From NCBI RefSeq assembly GCF_947501665.1, contig NZ_CANMWS010000002.1, positions 124,001 to 188,000 on the forward strand: a stretch of DNA of 64,000 nt, read 5' to 3'. The notes beneath the pieces were generated by a model. The model was not told the origin of the DNA and did no database searches. It saw only the letters and a program-made list of their open reading frames with translations. The DNA is from an uncultured Shewanella sp. Lineage in GTDB: Bacteria; Pseudomonadota; Gammaproteobacteria; Enterobacterales; Shewanellaceae. Below are positions 48,477 through 56,604 of the stretch, piece after piece; position 1 is the stretch's first letter, and every line of letters starts with the position of its first letter. Both the position numbers and the translations under genes were made by a program.

Positions 48477-50447
48477 TTAACAAGAAATAACTGACTGTGA
48501 TTGAGAAAGAAAACCTGCGCTGTTGTTATGCGTAAAACTCATCGCATCCGTAGCCCGTTTTATAAGGGAATCTAATTTTACGTCCGGCAAAATGGCTTCA
48601 GTGATCCCAAAACTCACTGATACAGCGAAGTCATATCCTGAATATTGCGTATTAATTGCGTGTAATTTTGCTTGATATACTTTTGCAAGTTTTCTTGCCT
48701 CATCTTCAGTCACATTGGGTAATAAAATCATGAACTCTTCTCCCCCCATTCGAGAAAAAATGGCATCTTTTGGCATGAGGCTGGAAATAACTGTCGCAAT
48801 TTTTTTAAGTACCCAATCACCAGTAGCATGTCCAAAACAATCATTAATATTTTTAAATTCATCAACATCTAAAGTGATTAAACTAAAAGGTTGTTGCTTT
48901 TTTCGAGCTTGTTGATATAAAAGCATCCCTTTCTCTTCACCGGCACTGCGATTATATATTCCAGTTAAAGGATCCTTGATTGCCAGTGCTTGATATCGAC
49001 GTTTTTGAACAAGACTCGCTCCAATCCACAAGAGCAGAAAAAACACACTCCCGCCAAGGAGTGTCATTAATAGTCGCATATGAGTTTGCTTTCGCTCATT
49101 GATTTGCTTGGTGGCAAAGAATAACGCTTGCTGCTTAGCTAAACCTTGTACTTGCCGCTCTTTTTCTAATAATTGCAACTTAGCACTTTCAAAGGCTGTT
49201 AACTCACCTTGAATATCCTGCATTTTAGTTTCATTATGCTTTTCGTATAATTTTCGATACGAAAGTGCTTCTTCAAATTGTTGCATAGTGTCATAAACAC
49301 GCGCCAACCCCAATGTGCTATCAACAAACAATCGATTGCTCTGGGATTTTTTCGCGATACTCAATGCCTTTAAATAACGTTGCGCAGCCAAGTCCCACTT
49401 AGCTTCTCCTATGGCAACTTGAGCAAGAGAAACATAGATAAAACCCAGTTCGGTATTACTATCATTACTTGATGTATATTTTAACGCACTATTAAGACTC
49501 GACTTTGCCCGTTCAAATTGCCCATTCAATCCATAAAGCTCACTCATTAAGCGTAATTGGGTCGATACCATTTCATTCTCACCTGCAGTATCACACTCCG
49601 TTTTCGCTTCAATAAGATAATTAAGCAACTGGCGCCGTTGTGTCTCATCTTGCTTCAGTGCCTGTGATAAGGCTTTAGCATGAGTACCGGCAATATAGCA
49701 CCGCCTCATATTATTGCTCACTTTATCGAGCGTGGCATATAAGCGATCAGTATATTGTAACGCCGCATCAAAGCGTGTCATACGTGATAGCATTTCGACC
49801 ATCATCATATACACATACGCTTCATTATCAATGTCATCCACTGAATCTAAAAAAGGCACCACTTGATTAAGTGTTTGCAGGGTTTTGGTCACATCATCCA
49901 AGTCAGAATAAATCGCAGCAAGCAGGGCTAAAATTTTTACATATTGAGCTTTCTGTGCTTCTAATGGCGGATTAACCATGGCGGTTTCAATAAAAGCAAC
50001 TGCTTGGTTTAATTGCCCTGACAACGCAAATGAATGACCTTTTAAAAAAACAAACTCATATTGCAGCGTCAATGGCATGGTTGTATAAACGGGCAGTAAT
50101 AACTCTGTTTCCTTAGCGACAAATTCAACTTGGCTTCCCCTCAAAGGCTTCAGCTCATCTAACTTTTGCTTAAATTTTGCGGAAGTATACATTGGAGGTT
50201 GCTGTCCATCACTGGCTTTTGCATGTTGAGATAATTCTGGTATTAATGCCATTTCATGAGGCTCTGTTATATCAGCAACTTGGCTCTCATCGGCCCGTAC
50301 AGACACCTGCATACATATGCTCGACAGCAAGACCAAACAGACCCAAAATAAAATATAATGTCGGCGCCTTTGCCCTACCACATATTGACTCTGAATAGAC
50401 TGACTCTGAATAGACAGTCGAGCCAAAAAAATTAATAAATTAGCCAA
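48477..50447 (-). CDS. TPR-GGDEF diguanylate cyclase, second of three paralogues
   Basis: A 656-residue paralogue with the same layout: membrane segment (YILFWVCLVLLSSICMQVSVRA), predicted periplasmic TPR-like helices (about 75-390), a second membrane helix (about 435-460) and a cytoplasmic GGDEF domain with DPLTGIYNRSAGEEKG and RMGGEEF, an intact active site. Its N terminus is longer than those of its neighbours and includes a 15-base tandem duplication encoding SIQSQSIQSQ, so the true start could lie further in. It follows the first paralogue by about 135 bases, a gap large enough for its own promoter. The ligand of the TPR domain is unknown. Confidence 0.87.
   Translation of the reverse strand: MANLLIFLARLSIQSQSIQSQYVVGQRRRHYILFWVCLVLLSSICMQVSVRADESQVADITEPHEMALIPELSQHAKASDGQQPPMYTSAKFKQKLDELKPLRGSQVEFVAKETELLLPVYTTMPLTLQYEFVFLKGHSFALSGQLNQAVAFIETAMVNPPLEAQKAQYVKILALLAAIYSDLDDVTKTLQTLNQVVPFLDSVDDIDNEAYVYMMMVEMLSRMTRFDAALQYTDRLYATLDKVSNNMRRCYIAGTHAKALSQALKQDETQRRQLLNYLIEAKTECDTAGENEMVSTQLRLMSELYGLNGQFERAKSSLNSALKYTSSNDSNTELGFIYVSLAQVAIGEAKWDLAAQRYLKALSIAKKSQSNRLFVDSTLGLARVYDTMQQFEEALSYRKLYEKHNETKMQDIQGELTAFESAKLQLLEKERQVQGLAKQQALFFATKQINERKQTHMRLLMTLLGGSVFFLLLWIGASLVQKRRYQALAIKDPLTGIYNRSAGEEKGMLLYQQARKKQQPFSLITLDVDEFKNINDCFGHATGDWVLKKIATVISSLMPKDAIFSRMGGEEFMILLPNVTEDEARKLAKVYQAKLHAINTQYSGYDFAVSVSFGITEAILPDVKLDSLIKRATDAMSFTHNNSAGFLSQSQSVISC
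50386..50415. repeat. 15-base tandem duplication in the second cyclase gene
   Basis: TGACTCTGAATAGAC occurs twice in a row and, read on the minus strand, encodes the repeated SIQSQ near the N terminus. It is an in-frame duplication. Confidence 0.85.
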
Positions 50448-50583
50448 ATAAATGCATCCTTAGCAGAAAATTTCCATCTAACACCGTATCAAAACGGCTT
50501 ATATGTCACTCAGCGTCCTTGCTATCTCAATTGTTGTTTTAATCAATAATCTCTTAAACCTATCATATCTAAAATCAGCGCTG

Positions 50584-52434
50584 TTATGAACGAGCCCTTT
50601 GTGTTAACGGCTTAGGCTTGAAAACTTGACTCATGCTTTTATCAGCCACCACCACTTTATTGCCTCCTTGGGCTTTACCGGCATACACCGCATTATCTGC
50701 CCGCTGCAACATAGGATCTAAACTTAAATCAGCGTCAGTGTTTTGTGTCACACCGAAACTGGCCGATAAAATAAAATCATGGCCACTGTGATGAGTCTCT
50801 ATTTTACTTAATGCAAGCCTACATTTTTCCGCAAGTTCAACGGCTTTATTCTCAGAGGTAAAAGGCAGTAACACCACAAACTCCTCTCCTCCCATACGAG
50901 CAAAAATATCACCATCACGTATGATTGATTTAATGACTTTCACCACTTTTTTAAGTGCCCAGTCTCCTGTGGCATGACCAAAACTATCATTAATATTTTT
51001 AAACAAATCTAAATCAAACGCGATAACACTAAACTCAGCTTGCCTCGCGCACACCTGAATAAAGGTATTCTCGCCGATATTTTGTCCCGCCCCTCGATTA
51101 TAAATACCCGTCAAGGCATCGGTTTGGGCAAGGCGCTTATAAGTGCGCTTTTGTTTGACACTCACCGCGGCTAAAATCACTAAAAAGAACACGCCCCCTA
51201 CGAGTAAGGTGACAAAAAGCAGCATATTAGTGCGTTCACGTTCAGCAATTTGCTTGTTAGCTAGATATAAATCTCGCTCACGATTTAAAAAGCTTAACTG
51301 ACGTTCTTTTTCTAAAAAGTCCAGTTTTGAAGTTTCAAAGGCAATAATTAAGCTCTGAGTCTCTCCCAGTACGGCAAAATAATTCTCTTGATAGAGTTTT
51401 CGATAATTAAGCGCCTCAGGGGTTTCGCCGAGTTTTTCACTGAGCACTGAAAGCGGTAAATAGATTCTTGCTAATAACTCTTGATCCTTAAGCACATTGG
51501 CCATACTCAAGGCTTTTAACAATCTGGCTTTTGCCGTAATCAATTGCTGCTCTTGCATATCCACTTTGGCTAATAAAATCAGCGCGGAAGCCACATCATA
51601 TTCATACGATACCGCAAGGGATAACGCTAAGGCGCGCTCCAGTTTATTGCGGGCAACAATAAGCTCATTTTGCTCAATTAAAAGCGCTGCTTGCCCTCGA
51701 AGCGCCACCGACATCATCATGGTTTCATCGGCCTGTTGGCATTCATACAGCGCATCGGTATACAGCTTAAACAGCTTTGGCCATTCGGCTTGGTTTTTTC
51801 GATTGACATTATCCATGCTTTCGGCATAAATAGAAGACGCAAAGCAACGAAAACGGGGGGTGTGAATATTATCTAGTTTAGCATACAGAGTATGGGCATA
51901 TTTCAGCGCCTCATCGTGCATTTTCATGAGGCCAAACAACTCTATCACTTGTCGATAGCCTGACACTTCAGTATTAATATCTTGTACTTGCGTTAATTTA
52001 GGCAATAACTGATGCAATATTTGCATCGCCTCAAAATAACGATTATCAAAAGAATAAATGCTCGCTAATAACACAAGCATTTTGGCGTGATATGTTAAAG
52101 CCCCCGCTGTTACTGAAGTCTCTAATTTTTGTTTCAGTAAGCTTATCGCTTGTTCACTCTTATTGGTTAATGTAAAAGAGTGAGCTTGTAACAACCAATA
52201 ACGGTATTGAAATTCTAAAGGCATTTTAGATAAGTCAGGCGCCATTTCGACTAGTGCTTTCACCACATGAGCGGGTGAACTCATTGTAACTTTTTCTAAT
52301 GCTGATAATTCTTGTTCAAATATTTCAATCTGCTTATTATTAGCCCAAAGGGATAATGGGTAAAGTAAAATCAAAAGAGCTGAAACAAACATGACTTTAT
52401 CAATTATAGCCTTGTTTATATTTACTTCTCCCAT
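50584..52434 (-). CDS. TPR-GGDEF diguanylate cyclase, borosin-adjacent paralogue
   Basis: A 616-residue protein. The ATG at 52434 is chosen over a start 14 codons upstream because GAGG precedes it by five bases. A signal-like segment (VMFVSALLILLYPLSLWA) leads into predicted periplasmic TPR-like helices, a membrane helix (LLFVTLLVGGVFFLVILAAV) and a GGDEF domain with DALTGIYNRGAGQN and RMGGEEFVVLLP, so it should make cyclic-di-GMP. It lies 57 bases after the borosin precursor stop, in the same direction, so co-transcription is plausible. The extracytoplasmic TPR domain is the likely sensor. That it senses the borosin is a hypothesis, not shown by sequence. Confidence 0.88.
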   Translation of the reverse strand: MGEVNINKAIIDKVMFVSALLILLYPLSLWANNKQIEIFEQELSALEKVTMSSPAHVVKALVEMAPDLSKMPLEFQYRYWLLQAHSFTLTNKSEQAISLLKQKLETSVTAGALTYHAKMLVLLASIYSFDNRYFEAMQILHQLLPKLTQVQDINTEVSGYRQVIELFGLMKMHDEALKYAHTLYAKLDNIHTPRFRCFASSIYAESMDNVNRKNQAEWPKLFKLYTDALYECQQADETMMMSVALRGQAALLIEQNELIVARNKLERALALSLAVSYEYDVASALILLAKVDMQEQQLITAKARLLKALSMANVLKDQELLARIYLPLSVLSEKLGETPEALNYRKLYQENYFAVLGETQSLIIAFETSKLDFLEKERQLSFLNRERDLYLANKQIAERERTNMLLFVTLLVGGVFFLVILAAVSVKQKRTYKRLAQTDALTGIYNRGAGQNIGENTFIQVCARQAEFSVIAFDLDLFKNINDSFGHATGDWALKKVVKVIKSIIRDGDIFARMGGEEFVVLLPFTSENKAVELAEKCRLALSKIETHHSGHDFILSASFGVTQNTDADLSLDPMLQRADNAVYAGKAQGGNKVVVADKSMSQVFKPKPLTQRARS

Positions 52435-52491
52435 AACATCCTCTTTATTCTTTAAGATTAAATTAACTAAAATCAATACTGGCTTTAGAAA

Positions 52492-52698
52492 TTAATTTGG
52501 ATATATCACATTCTTCCCATACACCTGATTATCCCCTGTTAAATCCGATAATTTATCCGTATCACTGTCACGCATGGCCGCTTTTTCATCATCGGTTAAC
52601 TCCGCTTCATCCATCACAGATTCAGGATCGGTTAAAAACTGTTCTTTCAATTCGGCATCCGTGCTTAACTTGGCTAATAGGCCGTCTAAATTTGACAT
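52492..52698 (-). CDS. Borosin precursor peptide (SonA-like)
   Basis: A 68-residue acidic peptide, just downstream of the methyltransferase gene. Its helical body (LDGLLAKLSTDAELKEQFLT, then ESVMDEAELTDDEKAAMRDS and DKLSDLTGDNQ) matches the borosin-binding-domain layout of SonA from Shewanella oneidensis, in which the precursor is separate from the enzyme. The C-terminal tail YGKNVIYPN is the probable core; hydrophobic V64 and I65 are the best candidates for backbone N-methylation, by analogy with the SonA tail. AAGGAG lies eight bases before the ATG. An 11-copy heptamer repeat sits between it and the methyltransferase. No protease or exporter gene was found beside it. Confidence 0.85.
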   Translation of the reverse strand: MSNLDGLLAKLSTDAELKEQFLTDPESVMDEAELTDDEKAAMRDSDTDKLSDLTGDNQVYGKNVIYPN

Positions 52699-52745
52699 GA
52701 GTCCATCTCCTTATTGGTTAAAATATAAATACATTATTATTGTTA

Positions 52746-52822
52746 TTGCTACTTGCTACTTGCTACTTGCTACTTGCTACTTGCTACTTGCTACTTGCTA
52801 CTTGCTACTTGCTACTTGCTAC
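52746..52822. repeat. Heptanucleotide repeat TTGCTAC x11
   Basis: Eleven exact copies of a 7-base unit (GTAGCAA on the transcribed strand), 77 bases in all, in the gap between the methyltransferase stop and the precursor's ribosome-binding site. Such arrays change copy number by slippage. Here that would alter spacing, not a coding frame. Confidence 0.97.
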
Positions 52823-52858
52823 TCAGGATACAATCCCAAAAAATGATTAACTCCGCGG

Positions 52859-53689
52859 TTAACCAAAATCATCGGCATTGATCTCTAACTTTGCCAACGC
52901 TTGTTCATTAAGTTGTAATGCTTCACTGGGCGGTATGCACAAAGTGCTAATATCCGTCAGCCTAGCTTGGGGTAAATCTTTTAACATTAACTTATCGATG
53001 CGGGGAGATTGAACAGGCAAAGTGGCCGCCTCATAAAGTATTACTTCATGCTCTAATGGATACCATTGTGCAAGCAACTCAACGAGCACTTGTAATTTAT
53101 CGCTACAGGTATGAAATTTTGTCAGTGTATGCTCACCCGCAAGGCCGATTTGCCACAAGACCAAATACGCCGCTGGCGAAATAGATTGCCGATAGAACAT
53201 AAATTGACTGGCTTCAACACTTTGATGACCAGAACTCGCGGGATCGACACCTAAATCGGCCCACAGACACGACTCAGCAGACACACCTGGCTCCATTTGA
53301 GCCCTGAAACCTTCACGTTGCAATTGCTCAATGGCCAAGTGCCCCACACAGGCAAAGACCCCCGGATGACCGTATAGAGCACAGACCACTTTTTTACCCA
53401 GACGCACTTCAGCCACAATGGCATTTACCATTTGTGCATAGGTGTCACGGCGATTTTTGACTTCGCCTTTTTGTGCATAAAAAGACTGTAAACTGCGAAC
53501 ATTTGAATTTAAACGCCCCACCCAGCGCTCAGCAAAGCCATCTGGCATTAAACTAAATACCGTATCTGCATGCTCAATATAGCTTTGGCTTAATACGGTA
53601 ATTTGTCCCGCTAAATTTAACCCTGTCCCCACACACACTAGACTGCCACTTTTGTGACTGTCTAAGCTCTTGCTATCCATTTCTGTCAT
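52859..53689 (-). CDS. Borosin alpha-N-methyltransferase (SonM-like)
   Basis: A 276-residue SAM-dependent enzyme of the tetrapyrrole-methylase fold. It is expected to methylate backbone amides of the adjacent precursor peptide. The start of the fold is GSLVCVGTGLNLAGQ; YGHPGVFA and MEPGVSAESCLWADLG hold the SAM site. Residues reported as catalytic in SonM (Tyr58, Arg67, Tyr71, Tyr93) line up here as Tyr71, Arg80, Tyr84 and Tyr106, with a constant offset of 13, so all are kept. The offset reflects a 13-residue N-terminal extension, or an overlong start. NRRDTYAQMV and SSGHQSVEASQFMFY are other strong family marks. The ribosome-binding site is weak. Confidence 0.9.
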   Translation of the reverse strand: MTEMDSKSLDSHKSGSLVCVGTGLNLAGQITVLSQSYIEHADTVFSLMPDGFAERWVGRLNSNVRSLQSFYAQKGEVKNRRDTYAQMVNAIVAEVRLGKKVVCALYGHPGVFACVGHLAIEQLQREGFRAQMEPGVSAESCLWADLGVDPASSGHQSVEASQFMFYRQSISPAAYLVLWQIGLAGEHTLTKFHTCSDKLQVLVELLAQWYPLEHEVILYEAATLPVQSPRIDKLMLKDLPQARLTDISTLCIPPSEALQLNEQALAKLEINADDFG

Positions 53690-54371
53690 TAACTCTATCC
53701 GTTTATTAAACCATTAAGCTCAAATGTTAAGCCTAAAAAATACAACTTCATATTATTATTGAAGTAAAGCTTATTATTTTTGTTCTTTCTGCTTTTTTGT
53801 TCTTGTTATTCTTACGACCGTTAAGTTACCCGCAAAACTCATCCATTTGTTATCTAACCAATGTCTTGCACCCTCGTCTCTCAAAAGAAAAAAACAACAC
53901 ACTTTTCATGCTCCATTGAAAAATTCGGGTTTTTAAGGACATATTTGACCTATAAAAGCTGTATTTTATGGCTTAAGGATGTCTTATTAAGTAACTTCTT
54001 CATTTGTCATAAGCAATTTACATTAAATACAGCATTTTTTCCAACATTTTTATCACAAAGGTAACTAAAAATACTGGAAATATTTCAATTTATTTTATCT
54101 ACACTATTTAAAACGAAAAGGAGTGCCTCCCCCTGTAACTATCACTGTAAACATATGAAATAAATATGGTTATACTAAAAAATAAAATGACATTGTATTT
54201 TTACTGTCATTGCCGAGACCCCTTCCTTATTAAAAGGGTATTAACCATTTTTTATATCACACAATGGGGTATTTTCCCGTCTCAATATCCAAGTCTGATA
54301 AACACATATATTTTACACAATTTAATTGAACTATTAGGAAACGGGTGACTCCATATAAGATCAATGTTATA
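53690..54371. other. Intergenic region between the borosin locus and bamE
   Basis: About 680 bases between divergent units. It should contain the promoter of the methyltransferase operon on the left side. Short open frames on both strands lack ribosome-binding sites and familiar sequence. No RNA gene was recognised. Confidence 0.5.
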
Positions 54372-54440
54372 AACTTGTATGCCTTACAAGTTACACAGGG
54401 CCAAGCCACAGGCAGTAAGATACCCCTTGTCAGCAAGGGG
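54372..54440 (+). promoter_or_regulatory. Structured 5' leader of bamE
   Basis: Two hairpins precede bamE: AACTTGTA / TACAAGTT (54372-54392) and CCCCTTG / CAAGGGG with a TCAG loop (54423-54440). The second can be replaced by a pairing of ATACCC with GGGTAT at 54448-54453, so two alternative folds exist. The role, perhaps expression control, is unproven. Confidence 0.4.
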
Positions 54441-54487
54441 AGTGCTTGGGTATGATGAACACAGATTTTTATGAAGTAGCGCATTCA

Positions 54488-54907
54488 ATGACAATTAAAA
54501 AACAAAGTCTAACTTTATTGGGCGCCGCTGCGCTCTCTTTATCACTCAGTGCATGCAGTGTATTTGATTGGTTAATCTATAAACCTGATATTGCTCAAGG
54601 CAATTATATGGAAAAGCAGCAAGTTGAAAAACTGCGTATGCAAATGACGAAAGAACAAGTGCAATATATTCTTGGTCGTCCCGTGATACACGATAGTTTT
54701 GCTGATGATACTTGGTACTATGTATATCATTTTAAAAGTGGCCGCGATGCCAGCATCATCCACAAGGAGCTCATTATTCGCTTTAATGATGACAAACTGA
54801 TCCAAGCTGAAGGTGATTATGACTTAAGTCCTGACTTTAATACGCCGCTAGAAGAGAGTCGACTACCTGATCTCAATACGCCCACTGCGGACAATGTAGA
54901 CAACTAA
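54488..54907 (+). CDS. bamE: BamE (SmpA), outer-membrane assembly lipoprotein
   Basis: A 139-residue lipoprotein of the BAM complex, which inserts beta-barrel proteins into the outer membrane. The signal peptide MTIKKQSLTLLGAAALSLSL ends in the lipobox LSAC with Cys23. The mature part has VFDWLIYKPDIAQGNYM, KLRMQMTKEQVQYILGRPVI and DDTWYYVYHF, all typical of BamE. I start at 54488, because an upstream frame would put about 14 residues before the lipoprotein signal. It faces ratB-ratA across about 70 bases, a tail-to-tail arrangement. Five copies of AATCAAT follow its stop codon. Confidence 0.94.
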   Translation: MTIKKQSLTLLGAAALSLSLSACSVFDWLIYKPDIAQGNYMEKQQVEKLRMQMTKEQVQYILGRPVIHDSFADDTWYYVYHFKSGRDASIIHKELIIRFNDDKLIQAEGDYDLSPDFNTPLEESRLPDLNTPTADNVDN

Positions 54908-54941
54908 ATCAATAATCAATAATCAATAATCAATAATCAAT
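54907..54941. repeat. Heptanucleotide repeat AATCAAT x5
   Basis: Five exact copies beginning at the last base of the bamE stop codon. It is the third 7-base tandem array in the window and lies outside any gene. Confidence 0.95.
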
Positions 54942-54977
54942 ACTTGGTATATCGTATTAGAGCCTAGATTCAAATAT

Positions 54978-55325
54978 CTAAGCTCTACCACCTGTAATTT
55001 TATTTGCGCGACCTTCCTCTTTCGCTTTTTCAGCCCTTCTTCGACGCACATCTTTTGGATCGGCAATTAATGGACGATAGATTTCAATACGTTGCCCTTG
55101 TTGAATAATCTCATTATTCTTCACTAAACGACTGAATATGCCTAATTTAACCGTATCCAGATCAAGTTCTGGAAAAAAAGCATTAATACCACTCTTTCTC
55201 ACCACTTCAATACAACTTGTTCCTGGCAACACCTTAACTTGCAGCCTTTTTTGTAGGTGAGGTAACGCGTAGATAACTTCAACATTAAATGCCACTTGCT
55301 CATTCACACTGTCATGTTCACTCAT
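54978..55325 (-). CDS. ratB: RnfH-family ubiquitin-like protein (RatB)
   Basis: A 115-residue RnfH/RatB protein with a beta-grasp fold. The core reads VEVIYALPHLQKRLQVKVL, CIEVVRKSGINAFFPELDL, KLGIFSRLVKNNEII and QGQRIEIYRPLIADPKDVRR, the last being the family signature. The C terminus is basic (AEKAKEEG ending in a short tail). Its start overlaps the end of ratA by four bases, as in Escherichia coli. In E. coli RatB is the companion of the RatA toxin gene but no antitoxin role is established. Assignment is firm, function uncertain. Confidence 0.93.
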   Translation of the reverse strand: MSEHDSVNEQVAFNVEVIYALPHLQKRLQVKVLPGTSCIEVVRKSGINAFFPELDLDTVKLGIFSRLVKNNEIIQQGQRIEIYRPLIADPKDVRRRRAEKAKEEGRANKITGGRA

Positions 55326-55756
55326 GAGTGATACACCACTTTCGCTCGCCCAGTAAAAGCCGAAACCATTGATGACACCAGCTCCTTAAACACTTTACCG
55401 AACGCCTTTTCAACTAAAAAATTTGAAAATTCAAAGTTTAATTCAAAGTCAATTTGGCAAGCATCCTCAGCCAGTTCAGTAAATCGCCATTCGCCATGAA
55501 GATACTTAAACGGACCGTTTTCTAGTACAAGATGAATTTTTTTCCCTGGTTCAAGTTGATTGCGGGTCGTAAAACTTTTACTGATCCCAGCTTTAGCCAC
55601 ATCCACAGAAGCCAGCATGGTATCACCATCAAAAGTGAGCACTTTTCCCCCCACGCAGCCAGGTAAAAACTCTTGATAAGAATCTACATCGTTAACAAGA
55701 TCATACATCTGCATAGCACTAAAACGGACTAACACACTGCGAGAAATCTGTGTCAT
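55322..55756 (-). CDS. ratA: RatA, ribosome-association START-like protein
   Basis: A 144-residue polyketide-cyclase/START-like protein (COQ10 type). It begins MTQISRSVLVRFSAMQMYDL, then VNDVDSYQEFLPGCVGGKVL, and ends LVSSMVSAFTGRAKVVY, all typical. E. coli RatA can block 70S initiation when overproduced; its normal role may be in quinone biology like COQ10. I start at 55756, six codons inside the longest frame, because the family begins at MTQI/MPQI. It is divergent from smpB with about 200 bases between them, the usual arrangement in gammaproteobacteria. Confidence 0.93.
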   Translation of the reverse strand: MTQISRSVLVRFSAMQMYDLVNDVDSYQEFLPGCVGGKVLTFDGDTMLASVDVAKAGISKSFTTRNQLEPGKKIHLVLENGPFKYLHGEWRFTELAEDACQIDFELNFEFSNFLVEKAFGKVFKELVSSMVSAFTGRAKVVYHS

Positions 55757-55953
55757 AACGCCTATTACACTCAATTACTAACCTTTAATAGACCGATTTT
55801 AACATGATGGAGAGAAAACGTATATTTTCTTCCCCTCTTTCCTTGAATAAAATTGATTAAATAAAGAACAACCTCATTCTATTGAAAATAAATTTACTAA
55901 AAAATGCCCTAAGGTAATTCCAAATTGTTTGACTCTGAGTATAATAGCCTGCT

Positions 55954-56439
55954 ATGGCTAAGAAAAAATCAAAAACCCCTAGCGCTTCCATTGCACGCAA
56001 TAAACGTGCAACCTTCGATTATAAGTTCGAAGAGAAATTAGAAGCTGGTTTGTCCCTCATGGGGTGGGAAGTTAAATCAATTCGTATGGGCAAGGTTAAC
56101 TTGTCTGAAAGCTATGTATTCCTTAGAGATGGCGAAGCCTATTTGTTTGGTTGTACGATAGCCCCACTCAATACCGCATCTACCCATGTCGTATGCGACC
56201 CAATGCGCTCAAGAAAGCTCCTTTTAAAACGTCGAGAATTAGATAAATTACAAGGCCTCGTTGATCGTAAAGGTTATTCTATTGTCCCCATTTCCATGTA
56301 TTGGCAAAAAGGGGCGTGGGTAAAAATAGAAATAGGGCTAGGTAAAGGTAAAAAAGAACACGATAAACGAGACGATACCAAAGATCGTGAATGGCAAATA
56401 GAAAAAGCACGTACCATTAAAAACTCTGTGCGCCAATAA
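55954..56439 (+). CDS. smpB: SsrA-binding protein SmpB
   Basis: A 161-residue RNA-binding protein that carries tmRNA to stalled ribosomes for trans-translation. It has the expected [40 protein letters not shown], and the basic C-terminal tail ending [14 protein letters not shown], which enters the decoding channel. The length is normal. It lies immediately upstream of ssrA, its functional partner, with a hairpin between them (56452-56486). This gene pair is conserved in order across many gammaproteobacteria. Confidence 0.97.
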   Translation: MAKKKSKTPSASIARNKRATFDYKFEEKLEAGLSLMGWEVKSIRMGKVNLSESYVFLRDGEAYLFGCTIAPLNTASTHVVCDPMRSRKLLLKRRELDKLQGLVDRKGYSIVPISMYWQKGAWVKIEIGLGKGKKEHDKRDDTKDREWQIEKARTIKNSVRQ

Positions 56440-56451
56440 AAAGAAATCACT

Positions 56452-56486
56452 AAGCAACTTGTCGTATTACAAATAAAAAGTTGCTT
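56452..56486 (+). terminator. Hairpin after smpB
   Basis: AAGCAACTT / AAGTTGCTT form a perfect 9-base stem with a 17-base loop, directly after the smpB stop. The absence of a T tract makes termination uncertain. Confidence 0.45.
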
Positions 56487-56565
56487 GGTATCATCTGATT
56501 TTCAAATGACTTAAACATCAGTCGTACATTTAACAAACAAACAGTTGTTAATCTTTATAAACTGC

Positions 56566-56594
56566 TTGGTGATACGCTATTTAACGGTTAGAAT
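56566..56594 (+). promoter_or_regulatory. Candidate ssrA promoter
   Basis: TTGGTG and TAGAAT lie 17 bases apart, with the -10-like box ending 11 bases before the mature tmRNA 5' end. The -35 match is weak. Confidence 0.4.
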
Positions 56595-56604
56595 GATTGT
56601 ACTT

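Noticed and set aside
52746..52822. Possible CRISPR array
   Set aside because: The units are 7 bases and directly adjacent, with no spacers and no cas genes.
52574..52846. Rightward 90-codon frame rich in LLATCY repeats
   Set aside because: It is the translation of the heptamer array and the antisense of the borosin precursor; it has no ribosome-binding site.
53861..54064. 67-codon frame between the borosin locus and bamE
   Set aside because: No ribosome-binding site, and composition looks like random AT-rich DNA.
55322..55756. RatA-RatB as a toxin-antitoxin pair
   Set aside because: Despite the E. coli name, RatB is not an established antitoxin and both genes belong to a conserved housekeeping block.
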